In this document: positions 45,068 through 57,691 of the stretch, piece by piece
How the letters are laid out: the number at the start of each line of letters is the position of its first letter
Position numbering within the stretch: the first letter of the stretch is position 1
From: Tetragonia tetragonoides
Lineage: Eukaryota; Streptophyta; Magnoliopsida; Caryophyllales; Aizoaceae
Direction: 5' to 3'
DNA length: 64,000 nt
Assembly (NCBI GenBank): GCA_038025085.1
Contig: CM076146.1
Span: 17,148,001-17,212,000 of the forward strand
Notes under the pieces: generated by a model
Told to the model about the DNA's origin: nothing
Database searches by the model: none
What the model saw: the letters and a program-made list of their open reading frames with translations, nothing else
Made by a program: the position numbers and the translations under genes

Positions 45068-47638
45068 CTATAAATGGGCCTGAAACTTTCGGGCCTTATG
45101 TCCCGCCCATCCACCTGCCGGAAACCCCGCGGCAAAGAAACTCTCTGTGGCCTGACTGGTGAAATCCATAGCCATATCCTGATGCGAAGGCCCAGTATGA
45201 GGCACATCCCATCCAGGGGCATTCGTCCAACCTCCGATCGTGGGGGTAACAATAGGCCTGCTATCAAGAGAAGGCCGGAAACCCACAGGAGTGAACATCT
45301 CCGGAATGTACAGCACAGAAGGTCCGGGCGCCTCATCAACAGATGGTCTGCTCGACGAAGAGGCCCTCGCAGCAGAAGAATGTTGAGGCCCCACCAAAGA
45401 CGAGGACTGGGACATCTGCAAACAATCAAGATCGAGATGTTAAGTAAAGCACTTCACTTAGCTAAACAAGGGATAAAAGTCTACTTACATCAACGCTCCG
45501 AGACCGAGAACTCTTCCCCTTACCCATTACTCGACCATAGCCTTTCTTCAGCAGGTGGATGAGCTTGAAGATCTGAGAGGTCTGCTCCCAGTTCAACTAC
45601 AAAAAGAGAGCCACAAGATAGAGTCAACACTCAAAAGCAAACACAAACACAAGAAGGGATAAAAAGGAGCTCACCCTCGTACAACCATCTGGCAAGGGCA
45701 AGCCCTCTACATCCTCTCTGTCAGCCATATGAAGAGGGAACTCCTCTACTATGCGTCCCCCACTCTCCCCATTGTACCTCACCTCATTGGTAGGCAAGGT
45801 CATGCTTGGGGGCTAACCCCGAGGAACTCTAGAATGAGACCTCCTAGGACCCTGAGGAGCTAGACGATCCGCCTGCAAGACACAAGAAGTCAATATATCA
45901 CACATATAGCTAAAAAGATGCAGAAGAGTTTCTTACCTCAGAAGTAAGGTCTGGCATCAAGCGATCCAAGCAGTAGGCTAGGTACACGGCCGTGCGGTCC
46001 AAGCTGACAACCTCCGGCATAAGAAACTCCGTGGCCGCCATGCCACGGATCACGACTCCGAAGTCCCGCACACTCAGACCACGCAGATAGAACATGGTCA
46101 AAGGAAGATCCTCCGGAACCAGGTGACTACCCAGGGAGGGAAAGACCAGCCGAGTCAAACGGTCCCCCAAGTACCATACAAAGCCAAATGGCCCCTCAAA
46201 GACCACCCGCAGAGAAGACACTCTAAAGGCTCCAGTGTAATATGGGGAGGAACCCCAGGGATACCATTAAAAGCAGACCATGACACCTGCAGGTTACCAG
46301 TTCAAAAGTTCATTCACACCAAATGGACCAACAAGAAAAATGCACAAGTCAACAACAAGATACCATAGATGCGGCATGACTCTCGAAGGTGGCCCGAAAA
46401 TGCTCCAGAGAGGTAAACGAGTGGTTACCCCTACCAATCCACCGTGAACCTAATGGGAACATCCTCAAGCCACGACGGTGAGGACCGAAAGCCGGAAAAT
46501 ACTAAAAGAACCACAACTGCCATACAAGCAAGAAAATAAGCTCCAAGCCCAAAAGCAAGCACGTGCAAAGAAAAAAAAAACGAATGGGCCTACCTCTAGT
46601 ATCCTCCATGGGCCCGAGATAGATGTCCTCTCACTCGTCTCCTTAGGCCTACAAGCCCGACGACACCATCTCACCAAGGAAGCATAAGCGTAAGCACCGA
46701 GGTTGTACTTATGGACCTTGGACAAATCCTCCAGACATGTCAAGAAACCGACTTGACATACACTCTTCTTCTGAGCAAATATGGTAGAACCCAACAAGCA
46801 AGCCAGGAAAATACGGGCTCTCTGCTCCTCAATAAGCCCCTGCTCCGCCAGAGCCGCCCACAACCGCGCCAAAGAAACCCGATCCTTATCAAAGTGGAAA
46901 GACACGGGCTCGTAAAGCTCAAGCAAACTGTCACTCTGTCGCCAATAGTTTGTGTCGTACCGAATACGACGCCCTCTAAAGGGTAGGCTCGTCAGCACAG
47001 CAAACTAATAAGGGGTGGGGAACATCTCTCTTACAGGTTTATGAAAAGTGTTCGTGGAATCCCAAAACCTCTCCACTAACCCCCTGGCAATGATCCTAGA
47101 ATCCCCCGAGTGACAAGCAGGGATAACAGTCAGGAAATGGTTCAAACCCGAACCTAGCACCAAGTTCCTAGCCCCAACTAAAAAGGTCTCCAGCATCATA
47201 GCCCAATGAGACGTAACCCCATGAGCCTGCAACAAAACACCAACACCCTAGCCAACAAAAAAATTTTCCTCAACACCCCATATACTACAAATAGAGCTAA
47301 AATAATTCCACACAAACTATATGCAGCTGACCACCAATCTAGTACACGTCCCAATTTGTTGGTGTCCCGAAGTTAGACTGAACAGAAAAAAGGGGGAAAA
47401 TCAGAAAACATACCAACTCCAAGTTAGATAGATGACTCTGCCTATCCGGTAGTAGAACAGTGCGGTTCCAAACCCCAACCGGGCGCCAGTCCAGCCGCAT
47501 GAAAGAATCCTGGTACAGCCGAGCTCCATCTGTGTGACTAGTCGGAGGTGCTCTAATAGAAGGTAATTCGCTGCGGAAAAGGCTCTGGTCATACTCCTCC
47601 TCACTCATGGGACGTTTTCCCTTATCCACGGGAGCCAT
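45068..47638 (-). pseudogene. antisense plant-mobile-domain gene with introns (8 exon-like segments)
   Basis: Segments, 5' to 3': 47638-47414, 47226-46594, 46501-46361, 46286-45937, 45873-45675, 45596-45489 and 45415-45068 (last may extend to 44977), all with GT donors and AG acceptors. The product matches plant mobile domain (PF10536) proteins: HGVTSHWAMMLETFL, FWDSTNTFHKPVREM, FAVLTSLPFRGRR, YNLGAYAYASLVRWC and WRILE joined over an intron to YFPAFGPHRRG. Damage: an in-frame TAG near 47004, a one-base frameshift near 46236, and a TAG in segment 5. Host relatives (MAIN/MAIL) help keep TEs silent and chromosomes stable. Antisense introns are invisible to splicing of the sense RNA, which would let them survive retrotransposition. 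The exon count of eight includes the short extension at the 3' end; seven are firm. Confidence 0.75.
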
Positions 47639-47937
47639 AGGAGCACAATGAAGCTTTCTCTCTCTACAAGTGGGAAAATAAAAGTTTCAGATTTGTAAGA
47701 AACAGACACCCATTCAACAATGCAACCCAAAATTCAACAACTAGGCGGAAAAATAAGCAAGTTCAAGACAAAAACCGAAGAAATCGGTCAAGAATCGACT
47801 TACCTCAAGCAAAGTGGAGCACTCAACAATGGAGGAAGCTCGAAAATTTTGCTCTCGACAATGAAGCTCGGTGAGGAAGAAGAATGCACGCGAAAAAAAA
47901 AGGGAAGCGCCGAAGCGCTTTTTACTCGGCTCAAGCC

Positions 47938-48055
47938 CAGCGCCGCTAGAGGCCCCGCTAGAGGCGCTGGCCAGAGCTGCTAGCGCCTAGCGGCCTCTAT
48001 TAAAGGCCCATCGCCGCTAGCAGCGCTGGCCTAGGCTGCTAGCGGCCCGGCAGAC
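47938..48055. promoter_or_regulatory. GCCGCTAGCGGC palindrome module before antisense gene 2
   Basis: On the minus strand: GGCCGCTAGCAGCC, AGCGCTGCTAGCGGCG, GGCCGCTAGGCGCTAGC and CCTCTAGCGGCGCTGG in series, about 300-420 bp upstream of the first ATG of the plant-mobile-domain gene. I see no clear TATA box between the two. Confidence 0.6.
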
Positions 48056-48369
48056 CTGCACACGCTGGCCCACTTGCTGTCCCACGTCCCTTTTTCCAGT
48101 CCAAAGTTCGTTACTTCAGTTCGTTTGCGGCGAATAACAGTACCAAGCGCGAGAACAAAGTACTCCGGCCCACAAATTCAAATTCGACAAATGACCCATT
48201 TTACGGTACCAACTATTTTCAGGTAAAACCAACCCGTTTATTTTTGCAGGTTCCAGATAGTGAAACTCGGATCTACACTGCGACAACCCTTACCGCTCAG
48301 AGTGCCAAAATTATTTTTAAATCCCGGAAATTCTATAGGCCTTACAGCTCAGTATTACGAAATTCGGGC

Positions 48370-48670
48370 CAGTCATTGATCGCTTAAGCTATTGTGGTCA
48401 AACTGTCCTTCTGCGAAATTACAAATTTTGGGGTCAGTTAATGGTCGCTTAAGCTATTGCGGTTAAACTGTCCCTCTGCGAGGTTACAAATTTTAGGGTC
48501 AGTCAATGGTCGCTTAAGCTACTGCGGTTAAACTATCCCTCTACGAGGTTACTTATTATGTGTCAGTCAATGATTGCTTAAACTATTGCGGTTATACTTT
48601 CCGTTATTTTTTTTATATGTGTTTCAGTCAATGATTGCTTAAGCTATTGCATTTAAACTGTTCATATGTC
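48370..48670. repeat. tandem repeat, about 66 bp x 5, inner element
   Basis: Degenerate units around CAGTCAATGGTCGCTTAAGC, then ACTGTCCCTCTGCGAG, lying between the antisense genes and the 3' LTR. Subterminal tandem repeats are common in Tat/Ogre elements. Confidence 0.8.
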
Positions 48671-49076
48671 CTAACCATTTTTGCAGCCGGTATTTTAATC
48701 GCGCTGTCTTGTTGACCTTTTCATTTCTCGTAGAAGGACGAAATTTCGATATCCGCCGAGCGGTGTTTAGTCACTGTTTGTCGAAGCACTCCCCATTGAT
48801 CATTCTCAAAGTATTGCTAACCTTTTCATTCACTCTGAATACAGGTCCCCAGCTGACGTTTAGATCATCTACGAGCGGTGTTCTATCCTGCTACCATAAC
48901 CTCTATTTTCTCTTGTGTTCACAGAGATGAAATCTTAGCGCGCTACGAGCATGTCGCAACTTAGGTATCTCTTCATATGCATACATACTGTACACTCTCA
49001 CACACTGTGTGCACATTAGCATCCTGCATGTCGCCTTTGGAATACATTTATCTTCGCTTTTACTCAAGCTCGATCA

Positions 49077-49089
49077 AAGTGGGGGCTTC
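49077..49089 (+). promoter_or_regulatory. polypurine tract, inner element
   Basis: AAGTGGGGGCTTC directly before the 3' LTR. Confidence 0.7.
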
Positions 49090-50376
49090 TGTAGACGCCA
49101 AAAAAGCGTCTTCAGATTTCTCTGCAAAAGCCCGATGATGAAAGGAGTAATTTATAAACTTGAACTGCTATTTTGCTTTAATAGTTAAGATAAGGTCTCG
49201 GGTTTTTCCTCCAAACACTCTTTCGTTCCATTTCATTCCAAAGCCCCGTTCAAGAGCTTTCCAACGACACGTCTCATGCCTCTGTCCGACTCTCGGTCGC
49301 CAAGTTGCGATTTAGGGGTAAAACCGTCTTTTACCGTTCAAGGGTAAAACAGTCTTTTCACATTTAGCGGAATAGTTAAATTCCTACGGAAAATAAAAAC
49401 GGACTAGATGATGTCATTATGACGACATCCAGCTGGCTGGTGACAGCCGTCAGCGGCCTTGGCCAGGGCCTCTAGCAGGCCAGGCCAGGGCCGCTAGCGG
49501 CGCTGACCCTACTTCTGGCCCGAATCTTTTTTCGGCCCAAATCCAAATTTCGGTTCCTTTTCAGCCGTCCAACTCTACTTCCTGCGCCTATAAATACGAC
49601 CCTCCACCCTCAATTCAAAACACACAGTGTACAGTTAACAACCTCTATTCTCAGTAGTATTGACTCTGAGCTTCCCCCTCTTTCGTCCAAACTTGAGATC
49701 TATTTTTACTATTTTTGTCAAATATAGCCTATAGTTCAGGTACAAATTTCTGAGGGCTCAAATTAAATTAACTGCTTAACTGTTTATTTTCTAGTAGTCG
49801 TAATGTAGATATCATGCTAAGATAGCGTTTTATTGCTTCCTAAATATTGTCTGTATAATCGTTGTGCTGCTCAACTTGTCAAACCGAATGCATGTCTAAA
49901 TAAGGGTTAATAGTAAATGTTGTGATGTTTGTGATGAACCAATTAATAGTCTAAGCCTAGGTTGTTAATTCGGTTTTGCATGGGAATTATGTCTTTAAAT
50001 TATTAAGCAAACTTGAGTTAGTAGAGGCCATCATAAACGGGCGAGTTGGGTGCCTAACACCTTCCCACCTCGCACCTTCACCCCCGAACCTATTACTTTT
50101 GGGTACTCATATGTTCTGTATGAGCGGGAGTCTTTCTAAAAACATGATTAGTTCACTTTTCGCGCTATTGGGTTGTCCCTTCGATAAAACGTCGATAGCA
50201 GATTTGTGACCTCCTTCATGGTTTTTATTCAATTCATGTCTTTACAAAATCCTTTCTAACTCGATGGTCCCTTGAACTTATCTAAACCCCCAACTTACAA
50301 ATTTTCTATAAGGACGCACTCCGTGGAAACCAATACTCATATAAAAAGGATTGGATGAAAATTCCGGGTCCTTACA
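49090..50376 (+). repeat. inner element 3' LTR
   Basis: 1287 bp, TGTAGACGCC to CTTACA. Carries a GC palindrome module (49448-49510, with one full GGCCGCTAGCGGCGCTGAC from 49489) 81 bp before TATAAATA at 49589-49596. Confidence 0.92.
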
Positions 50377-50381
50377 GACAC

Positions 50382-52032
50382 CCAATTACGCCCGTTATAC
50401 AAACGGTCTCTACTAATTGATCTTGATTAATAATTAAGTTGCACGGTTCCAAACAAGTGCGGTCGTCCAATTTCTAGAATTAACTAAGTGGGTTTGAACA
50501 ACATGATTATTGCTATTGTTATCACTTTGCACTTGATATATCCAATTACATGCTATGAATTAATAAAGCGGAAGATTAACCTAATAAAAACAGAAGATAA
50601 TAATAATCTCACAAAACCTACCATTCTTGCTTAACGCACCAATTTCCAACTTGCATTAATAAAGAAGTTCTTAACTTCATTGGAATTAAACTAAAGCAAT
50701 AAAGAAGTAGCTAGTTAATACAAACATGCTTCTCATGCAATAATTATAACTAATAAGAAAATTAATCTAATCATGCTATTAATCTAGTTCTATGCTAGTT
50801 TAACTAATTAAACATGTAAATATGCAAAAACATAATTTTTATGCTAAACATGCAATAAATATGAATTAAACTATTTTAACATGATTAATATACTAATAAA
50901 TAAAATAGTAGTCAAAACATGCAAATTAATCAACCATAAGCATAATCTAAGTAAAACATGATCATAAAAAGAATTGATTTAAAGAAAATAAACCCTCACG
51001 ATGGAGAACTTGGATGTTCACTTACGAACGAACAAATTCCCAAAGATTATTGTTCTTGATCAAAGGTAGATGAATTATGTGTTCTCTTGTGAAGATGAAT
51101 AATATTATAGGTTTATTTGTGGTGGAAGGGATAAAGGATGAGCTTTTGTTGTGGAAGGATGATTATAGTTGTTTATTTGGTGATGGAGGAAGGAGATGGA
51201 TGAAGATTGGGAGATTAGGGTGAAATAGAGAGCTCTAGGATTCAATTTGACCTCTCCATTGTGTTCCCCTTGAAAAAATGGAGGAAAATAGTATATATAG
51301 AGGTAGGTTTAGGTCTGGGACGGAACTGAGAAATAGGCCGGACAAATTAGTCCATCAGGCGCCATTCGGGTGGGGCCGCTTGGCGTCCCAGCGGCTTTTC
51401 TAGGCTCCAAGTGGTCCAACCGCTCCATCAAGAGTTTTATTAGCCGCTCCGGCATGTAGCGAGATAATGTTTGACGGCCCATAACATGTTCGTTTGACCT
51501 GCGATTGACCTGATTCTTTTTGCATTAGATTCCTTATTCAAAGGGCTTTGTTTGGACATATTATAAGCCGAATTCCATGAGTATTTCGCTAGTTATTGCC
51601 CAAACATTAAAGAGGTGTCCATTTCAGTATACCTTGCGGTAAAATGATCATATCTCATTCGTTTCTAATTGACTTGTACCCATAATATGTCATTTTGAAG
51701 GTATTTGTATTTGGAATCCACGTAAATTAGGCCCACTTGGGAATTCTTCCTCTAATGAAGGAAAATCCTATTTGAACCATGGAGTGCGGTAATCAGAACA
51801 TCGTTTTTGTCCCATAACTTTGTCGAATCACATCTTTTGACTCCGGTGTTTGTTTGAGACAAGGTAAGGGGCGTTGGAAAGCTTATAGAAAGGGTTATGT
51901 GATTGTGGTGAAATGAGAGGATTTACCAATGATCAAGAGTTTGAGCACTTTGAATGTTCTTAATGTCCATGTTATTCCAAATCCATTATTATCGGGTTTT
52001 TTGTGGGACAGAGACACAATTTGGTGTCTACA
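50382..52032 (-). repeat. outer element 3' LTR, main piece
   Basis: Continues 35350-35593 after the inner insertion and ends TTTGGTGTCTACA on the plus strand. Contains a minus-strand TATA (51292-51299) with a shortened CCGCTTGG/AAGCGG palindrome cluster upstream of it (about 51365-51470). Joined length about 1895 bp against 1955 bp for the other LTR; the difference is mostly in that cluster. Confidence 0.9.
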
Positions 52033-52048
52033 GAAGCTCCTATTTTGG
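52033..52048 (-). promoter_or_regulatory. polypurine tract, outer element
   Basis: The minus strand reads AAAATAGGAGCTTC immediately before the 3' LTR start TGTAGACACC. Confidence 0.55.
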
Positions 52049-52159
52049 CCGAGATCGAATAGAGCGAAGGTCAAAGTAGTTGAAGAAAGTACCTGCATGT
52101 TAGTACCACAAACAGACAAAATATATGGCGAAAGTTATAAGTGATACGAAAATATAAGA

Positions 52160-52843
52160 AGCTTGACCTGAACAAGCGGGTCGGGTCATTTCGGGTTCGA
52201 GTTCGGGTCATGTCGGGTTAGCGTCACAAGCGGGTCGAGTCGTTTTGGGTTCGGGTGGAGAAATGCTTAACCCTGACCCCGTGTTGTCGGGTTCGGGTCG
52301 ACCCACCGTGTCGGGTGACCCAAATTTTTTTATTTTATTCGTCAATTATATAGTCAATTTAAGTTTTCAAACGGTATATTTATACACATATACTCTAATT
52401 TATAACTTGTATGAACTACATACATATTTTATTCACGTTTTGGAATGTATATACACCTATATGATATTTTTTGTATTTTGTTTAATTATTCGATAAGTTG
52501 TACAATATAATTCCGTCCATTTGAGGGTAGTTAAGAGCAAAATTTCTCATTTTGAGAGAATAAAGATGTAGAGAAAAAGTTAATGAAACACACAAAAAAA
52601 GTTTTATATGGCTTTTTAGGATTACTTAGTTGAACTTTTTATTTATAATTAAAAATTGTTCTATTGTGTGGGTTAAACGGGTCGACCCACTAACTGGTCG
52701 GGTTTGACCCAAAAACACCGGGTTAATCGGGTTCGGGTCAAATCGGGTTCCGGGTCGGAAAATCAGTGTCAGGACCCTGAAAAAACGGGTCGGGTCGGGT
52801 CGGGTTTTCGGGTCGGGTCGGAAATTGACGGGTCTATTCATAA
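52160..52843. mobile_element. GGGTCGGGT-rich non-autonomous element in the outer element
   Basis: Both ends are dense in CGGGTCGGGT words (about 52170-52320 and 52680-52830), with AT-rich sequence between. Related in style to 19306-19576. Precise ends and target duplication are unclear. Confidence 0.45.
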
Positions 52844-53664
52844 GTCTTGCGATAAGTATGTTTTAGTCATGCCTTCAAGGATAGGCAAAGCCCCCCAGTG
52901 TTGGGGTGCGAACAAGCTTGTTCGAGTATCGTTCTTATGTAAATGAGACCCAAAGTCTTCAAGTGCTTTTCACCAGATTTGGGGAAACAAAAGCCCCGAG
53001 TGTGGATTAATGTTTTCTCCAATTATGGTGATCTTCGATGATATCATGAGTGGAAATACTCAGATGGAGTCATAGACCTAAGAGATAAAAGTTGCAGAAG
53101 GCACGAGTTGTGAGTAAAGAGTCAAAGCAAAGTGGAGAATTCTGGGTTGAGATGTGGTAGTATGAAATAATTGGGCTTAAGCGCTAAAAATAAAAAAACA
53201 ACGGGATGTTTTGTGATGTATAGAAGATGATGAAGGGAATTCAAACTCGACTCCAAGTCTTGAGCTCTAAAATGGTCTAAAAATCACGGAAATTTTAAAA
53301 CCCTTAGAATTCTGAGTTGCCATATGAAAAGTGATTGTTTAGCACCTTTGATTATCATATGTGAAATGTTAGACTTATTAATGAGATTTTAACGGGGCTG
53401 GGCCTCTTAAGAGGTTACCTACGTATCCTTGCGGAATCAAGCTAAAACGTAGTTCGGGGACCACAAATTTTAGTGCCCTAACTTTTTGCTCGAGTCATTG
53501 TCTTAGGGGATCGACCCAGCATGCTTGCCATTTCTGCCTAAGCCATTGAATGAATATGCTTAGCGGGCTTTTTTCTTTTTCTCTTATTTTTTTTTCTTTT
53601 TTCTTTTTTATTTTTATGCCCAAAATTTTGCCAATGCCGTCCTCGCGGGTTTTCAACCTAGCGG

Positions 53665-53705
<41 letters not shown>

Positions 53706-54455
53706 TGAACACACATCTTTGAAGAGTCATACCTCTAGGAGGTCTATTGGGTTGTAATGTTGGGCCAAGGTGATGGTTGCCAAAGAAGGGATATTAAGGC
53801 TCAAATACACATAAAAAGCCCCCAGTATGTTGGGGTGTCATTTTGTGGTAAGGAAACTCTCTCTTTATTTTCGAATCACTTGAGATTTTTTTCTTCTTCT
53901 TTTCTTTTGGAATGTTTTTTATTTTTTATTTTTGATCTCTTGCTCTTTGAGCTTTTTCTCTTTTGAGATAGTGGACTTCTCTTCACCAATTTGTGATTTC
54001 AATGACACTCAAGGATGTTGCACACTTCTCATATCCAGGGTTAGGATAAATGTGGTTTAAAAAAGAAAGTGGCTTGTGTTTGTTGGCTCAAATGAGCTCT
54101 AAGTGGTAACTTTTATTATTGTAGGTGAAAGGACAATAATATAGGGTGCCAAATGAATGGCTCATGTCCTCGGTATGACTTTAGGATGTGTGTCCGTTTT
54201 TTTTTACATTTATTGGTCGTTCTCAATTAGTCTCAGAAGTTAAGGTCCATTGCATTGTTCAATCAGATTTAGATTCATCATTGGATTTCCAAGTTAAAAT
54301 ATTCCATGAGAAAAGAAAGAGATAAATAAAGGCTTATTTTATTCAATTCAAAATGAAGCATTTCAATGCTCAAAAAGGATCCTAAGACAAGACTTGGACT
54401 CGACAAAAGAAAGAAAATGGGAGAAACTCTCCAACTTAGCCTAAAACTTTATGAC
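52844..54455. other. non-coding internal part of the outer element
   Basis: No protease, RT or integrase motif on the minus strand. Contains a long T run (53668-53702) and TTC/TTTTCT-rich text. Confidence 0.55.
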
Positions 54456-55621
54456 TCAAGATTGGGCTTCGCCATTGGGCTTGGTGTCTATATGGACGAC
54501 TCCATCATCAATCAAATCTTTAATCTTTCGCTTCAAATACATGCAATCTTCTGTGTGATGACCATTTCCTTCATGGTATGCGCAATAGGCTATAGGATTC
54601 CAATTCTTACCTCCATTATCGGGCTTTGGGTCTAGTATAGGATTGATGACCTTATTGTATCTTTCTTTGTCGAGAATTTCATAGGTTTGATCTTCCTCGT
54701 TATTGATTTCATTTTCTCGATTGGAGGATCATCTGTTGTTGGAGAAATTCTCAACTTCATTGTTGCCTACGTTATTGGGTTGTGCATAGGTGTTCATGGC
54801 TTGATCTTGTGTGAGTGCCCTTTTGGACCTTTCCATAGTGACATTAACTTCATTTCCTCGAGTGGAGGATCCTTCGTTGTTGGAGAAATTCTTAACTTCA
54901 TTGTTGCCTACATTATTGGGTTGTGCATAGGCTGCACTGATGACTGTGTGAATGTCCTTTTGCACCTTTTCATAGTGGCATTAACTTCATTTTCTTGATT
55001 GGATGTGCTTCCATTGTGGGAAGGCATAGTGTCTATAAGATCTTGGATCTTATTTTCCAATGTCCAACATCTTTCGATGTCATGTCCTTTCCCTCTATGG
55101 AATTTGCAATATAATGAAGGGTTCTATGATGGGCTCCTCTTCTCTACATCTGGGTCTAGAGTTGGACCCATTAGAGTGAGGTGATTGTTCTTGGCTATTT
55201 GCCAAGTGCTTTCGTATTAGTCATACTTAAGGGTGTGTATTGTCTTTGAGTTCGCTTGTCATAAAGCCTCTTGACTTGATTGTCTTTGTTGAAAGAGCTT
55301 CCCGCATGGGATTCTTCTTGTCTACATTTTAGAGTTGCAGAATGTCTTTGTTCATGAGCTTCTCGAGAGTAGTGGAGAGACTAATGGGTCATGGATGCAG
55401 AACTTGCTTGACTGACTGGCGCAGAATTTGAGGATTTTGTTGGATGGGGTTCTCCTTTTGGGATTTCCGTCTTGATCATTAGACTCTACTATGGAGTATG
55501 TGCTTATTCTACCTCCTTCTTTGGCCAACATTTAAATACCAGGTAACTTGTCATTCATGCCTTTTAGTTCTTTGAGAATTTCGATTAGGAGTTCTTTGAT
55601 AGTCCTCTTAGGTGTAGACAT
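54456..55621 (-). pseudogene. outer element gag with two zinc knuckles
   Basis: The minus-strand ATG at 55619-55621 opens MSTPKRTIKELLIEILKELK. Further on lie zinc knuckles YCKFHRGKGHDIERCWTL and YCAYHEGNGHHTEDCMYL, each followed by an IxDLID helix; the second phase ends at 54456. Between them an internal duplication repeats a NNEVxNFSNN-type segment (54729-54965). Several stops and frameshifts. The central capsid domain is not apparent, so much of gag is deleted. Confidence 0.7.
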
Positions 55622-56264
55622 GGTGATTGGTTTCGGTGCTTAGCTAAAACCTTGAGCTTATCCAACCTGGACACGATTATTGACTTAATGAGGGACACTG
55701 GGAAAGAAAATTTGAAACAAGATTCTTGGAAATAACACTCTTTTAATTACCCTTGGAGTCCTATCGTGCAAGTCTATGATGGACATGCAATGATGACAAG
55801 TCTATATGCAATATGGTCTAAGATGAATGCAACTATATGCGACATGCAAATACTAGAATGATGTAGATGAGTGATGCGAATGTTCATGTGAAATGCATGA
55901 TATGCAAAGACTCTAAAATGACCTAAACATGTATGCCATGAAACAATGTATGAGAAAATGACCTACGATGATTATTAATGCAATCTAAATGTCTTATAGG
56001 AGATGCAACATGTATGATCAACACTTAACGAGTAGATCTACCCATCTATAGTAAATGGGTGTTCTAGAATGACATATGATGCAATGTAGATTATTCTATA
56101 TGTCTTAGCATGGAACTTCTAGAATGAGATGCATTGTAATGATTTTTTTTTAGAAAGAAAGAAAATGTGGGAAATTAATCTAGAATGATTCCTCAACAAA
56201 GTTGCCATAATATACAAGTAATATGTTTAGGCAAAAGATTATTGACTCAATAAAAGAAAAATAC
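55622..56264 (-). other. leader of the outer element
   Basis: AT-rich, with many ATGCAA/GATGCAATG words; no frame. Confidence 0.5.
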
Positions 56265-57000
56265 GGACACTCTTGACTTAGAGACAGAGAAAGGGGAATA
56301 GTTTTTACTCTTAATAAAGAAAATATGTACTGTTCACTAAGGAAAGAGGAGATTGACCCTAGACTCCAATTGGGATAAAATAAAATATTATGCTCTTGAC
56401 TAAGGAAAGGGTAAAATTTTATTCTAGACTCAAATTGGTATAAAATAAAAGATCATACTCTTGACTAAGGAATGGAGAAAAATTTACTCTAAACTCAAAT
56501 TGAGATAAAATAAAAGATATTGTACTATTGACTAAGAAAATGGGAAGATTTTATTCTAGACTCAAATTGGATAACATAAAAGATATTGTACTCTTGACTA
56601 AGGAAATGGGGAGATGTTATTCTAGGCTCAAATTGGGATAAAGTAAAAGATATTGTACTCTTGACTAAGGAAATGGGAGATTTTATTCTACACTAAAATT
56701 GGGATAAAATAAAATATTATACTCTTGACTAAGGAAAGGGAAAGATTTTATTCTAGACTCAAATTTGGAAAAAATAAAATATTATACTATTGACTAAGGA
56801 GAGGGAAAGATTTTATTCTAGACTCAAAATGGGATAAAATAAACGATTATACTCTTGACTAAGGAAAGAGAAATTTTTTATTCTAGACTCAAATTGGGAT
56901 AAAATAAAAGATTATACTCTTGACTAAGGAAAGGAAAATATTTTATTCTAGACTCAAATTGGGATAAAATAAATGATCATACTCTTGACTAAGAAAACAC
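56265..57000. repeat. tandem repeat, about 62-66 bp x 10-11, in outer element leader
   Basis: Units around CTCTTGACTAAGGAAAGGG, TTTTATTCTAGACTCAAATT and GGGATAAAATAAAAGATT. It lies between the primer site and gag. Confidence 0.9.
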
Positions 57001-57673
57001 TGACTCTTTATTTTATTTGGGATATTTGCTAAAACCCATTACTTGGCCGGGATGGAAACAATTAAGGAAAATATTTTCTCCTAAGGCAACAAGCATCCTA
57101 GGTATCATTCATGGAATATTATTTCCTAAAATCACAAAATTCTAGACTCAATTTTAGGCATAAAAGATTACGCAAAGATCACGATCACGTTAGGGCAAAT
57201 AACACATTTACGCAAACAATGCAGTCACAAAGATCTAGCATGGAATGGGACTGAGTTTCAAGCCTAAAAAATTGGTTCTAGTTCATGCAATTGGGTAAGC
57301 TTAAGGGTTTTGGTCAAAAGGGACTCATGATCAAGACTGTACAATAATCCGCGGGATGCGCGACAATATGATGCATTTTTGTTATCCTACTCTTCGAATG
57401 GACGATTGCGTAGGAAGGTACATGTGGTGGGGGGATCCATGTTTCTTGGAAAAGAAGAATCGAATGGATTTCCACCAAGGCACTTCACCACACTCCAAGG
57501 ACTAAAAACTGGTTAGAACTTGTTAAAACAAGCTTGAAAGTCGCGCAAGCGCATGCAAATGAATGTATGAATGCAAAGCTAACAATTCATATGAGAAATA
57601 ATAACCAGGTCATGAACAATGCAATTTTACAAATTAATCAAGAACAACTCTCAAGTTACACCCTCTTAATAAA

Positions 57674-57691
57674 TCCCCAGCAGAGTCGCCA
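57674..57691 (-). promoter_or_regulatory. primer-binding site, Tat/Ogre type, outer element
   Basis: The minus strand reads TGGCGACTCTGCTGGGGA one base after the LTR end, setting orientation. Confidence 0.75.

Larger units (their letters stand above)
35594..50376 (+). mobile_element. inner Tat-like LTR retrotransposon with antisense genes (14.8 kb)
   Basis: 5' LTR 35594-36902, primer site 36904-36921, gag, protease, zinc-knuckle region, integrase, two antisense genes, tandem repeat, polypurine tract and 3' LTR 49090-50376. Flanks GGCAC (35589-35593) and GACAC (50377-50381). The uninterrupted target GTTAGGCACCCAATTACG exists in the outer element's other LTR (near 57930), which proves the insertion point. 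Reverse transcriptase and RNase H are absent. Long size and genes beyond pol are typical of the Tat clade. Confidence 0.9.

Noticed and set aside
43016..47638. Two free-standing host genes
   Set aside because: They lie wholly between LTRs with a matching target duplication and carry stops and a frameshift, so they are annotated as cargo of the inner element.
35350..52032. Two unrelated solo LTRs at 35350-35593 and 50382-52032
   Set aside because: They join end to end into one LTR that aligns with 57693-59647 once the inner element and its 5-bp duplication are removed.
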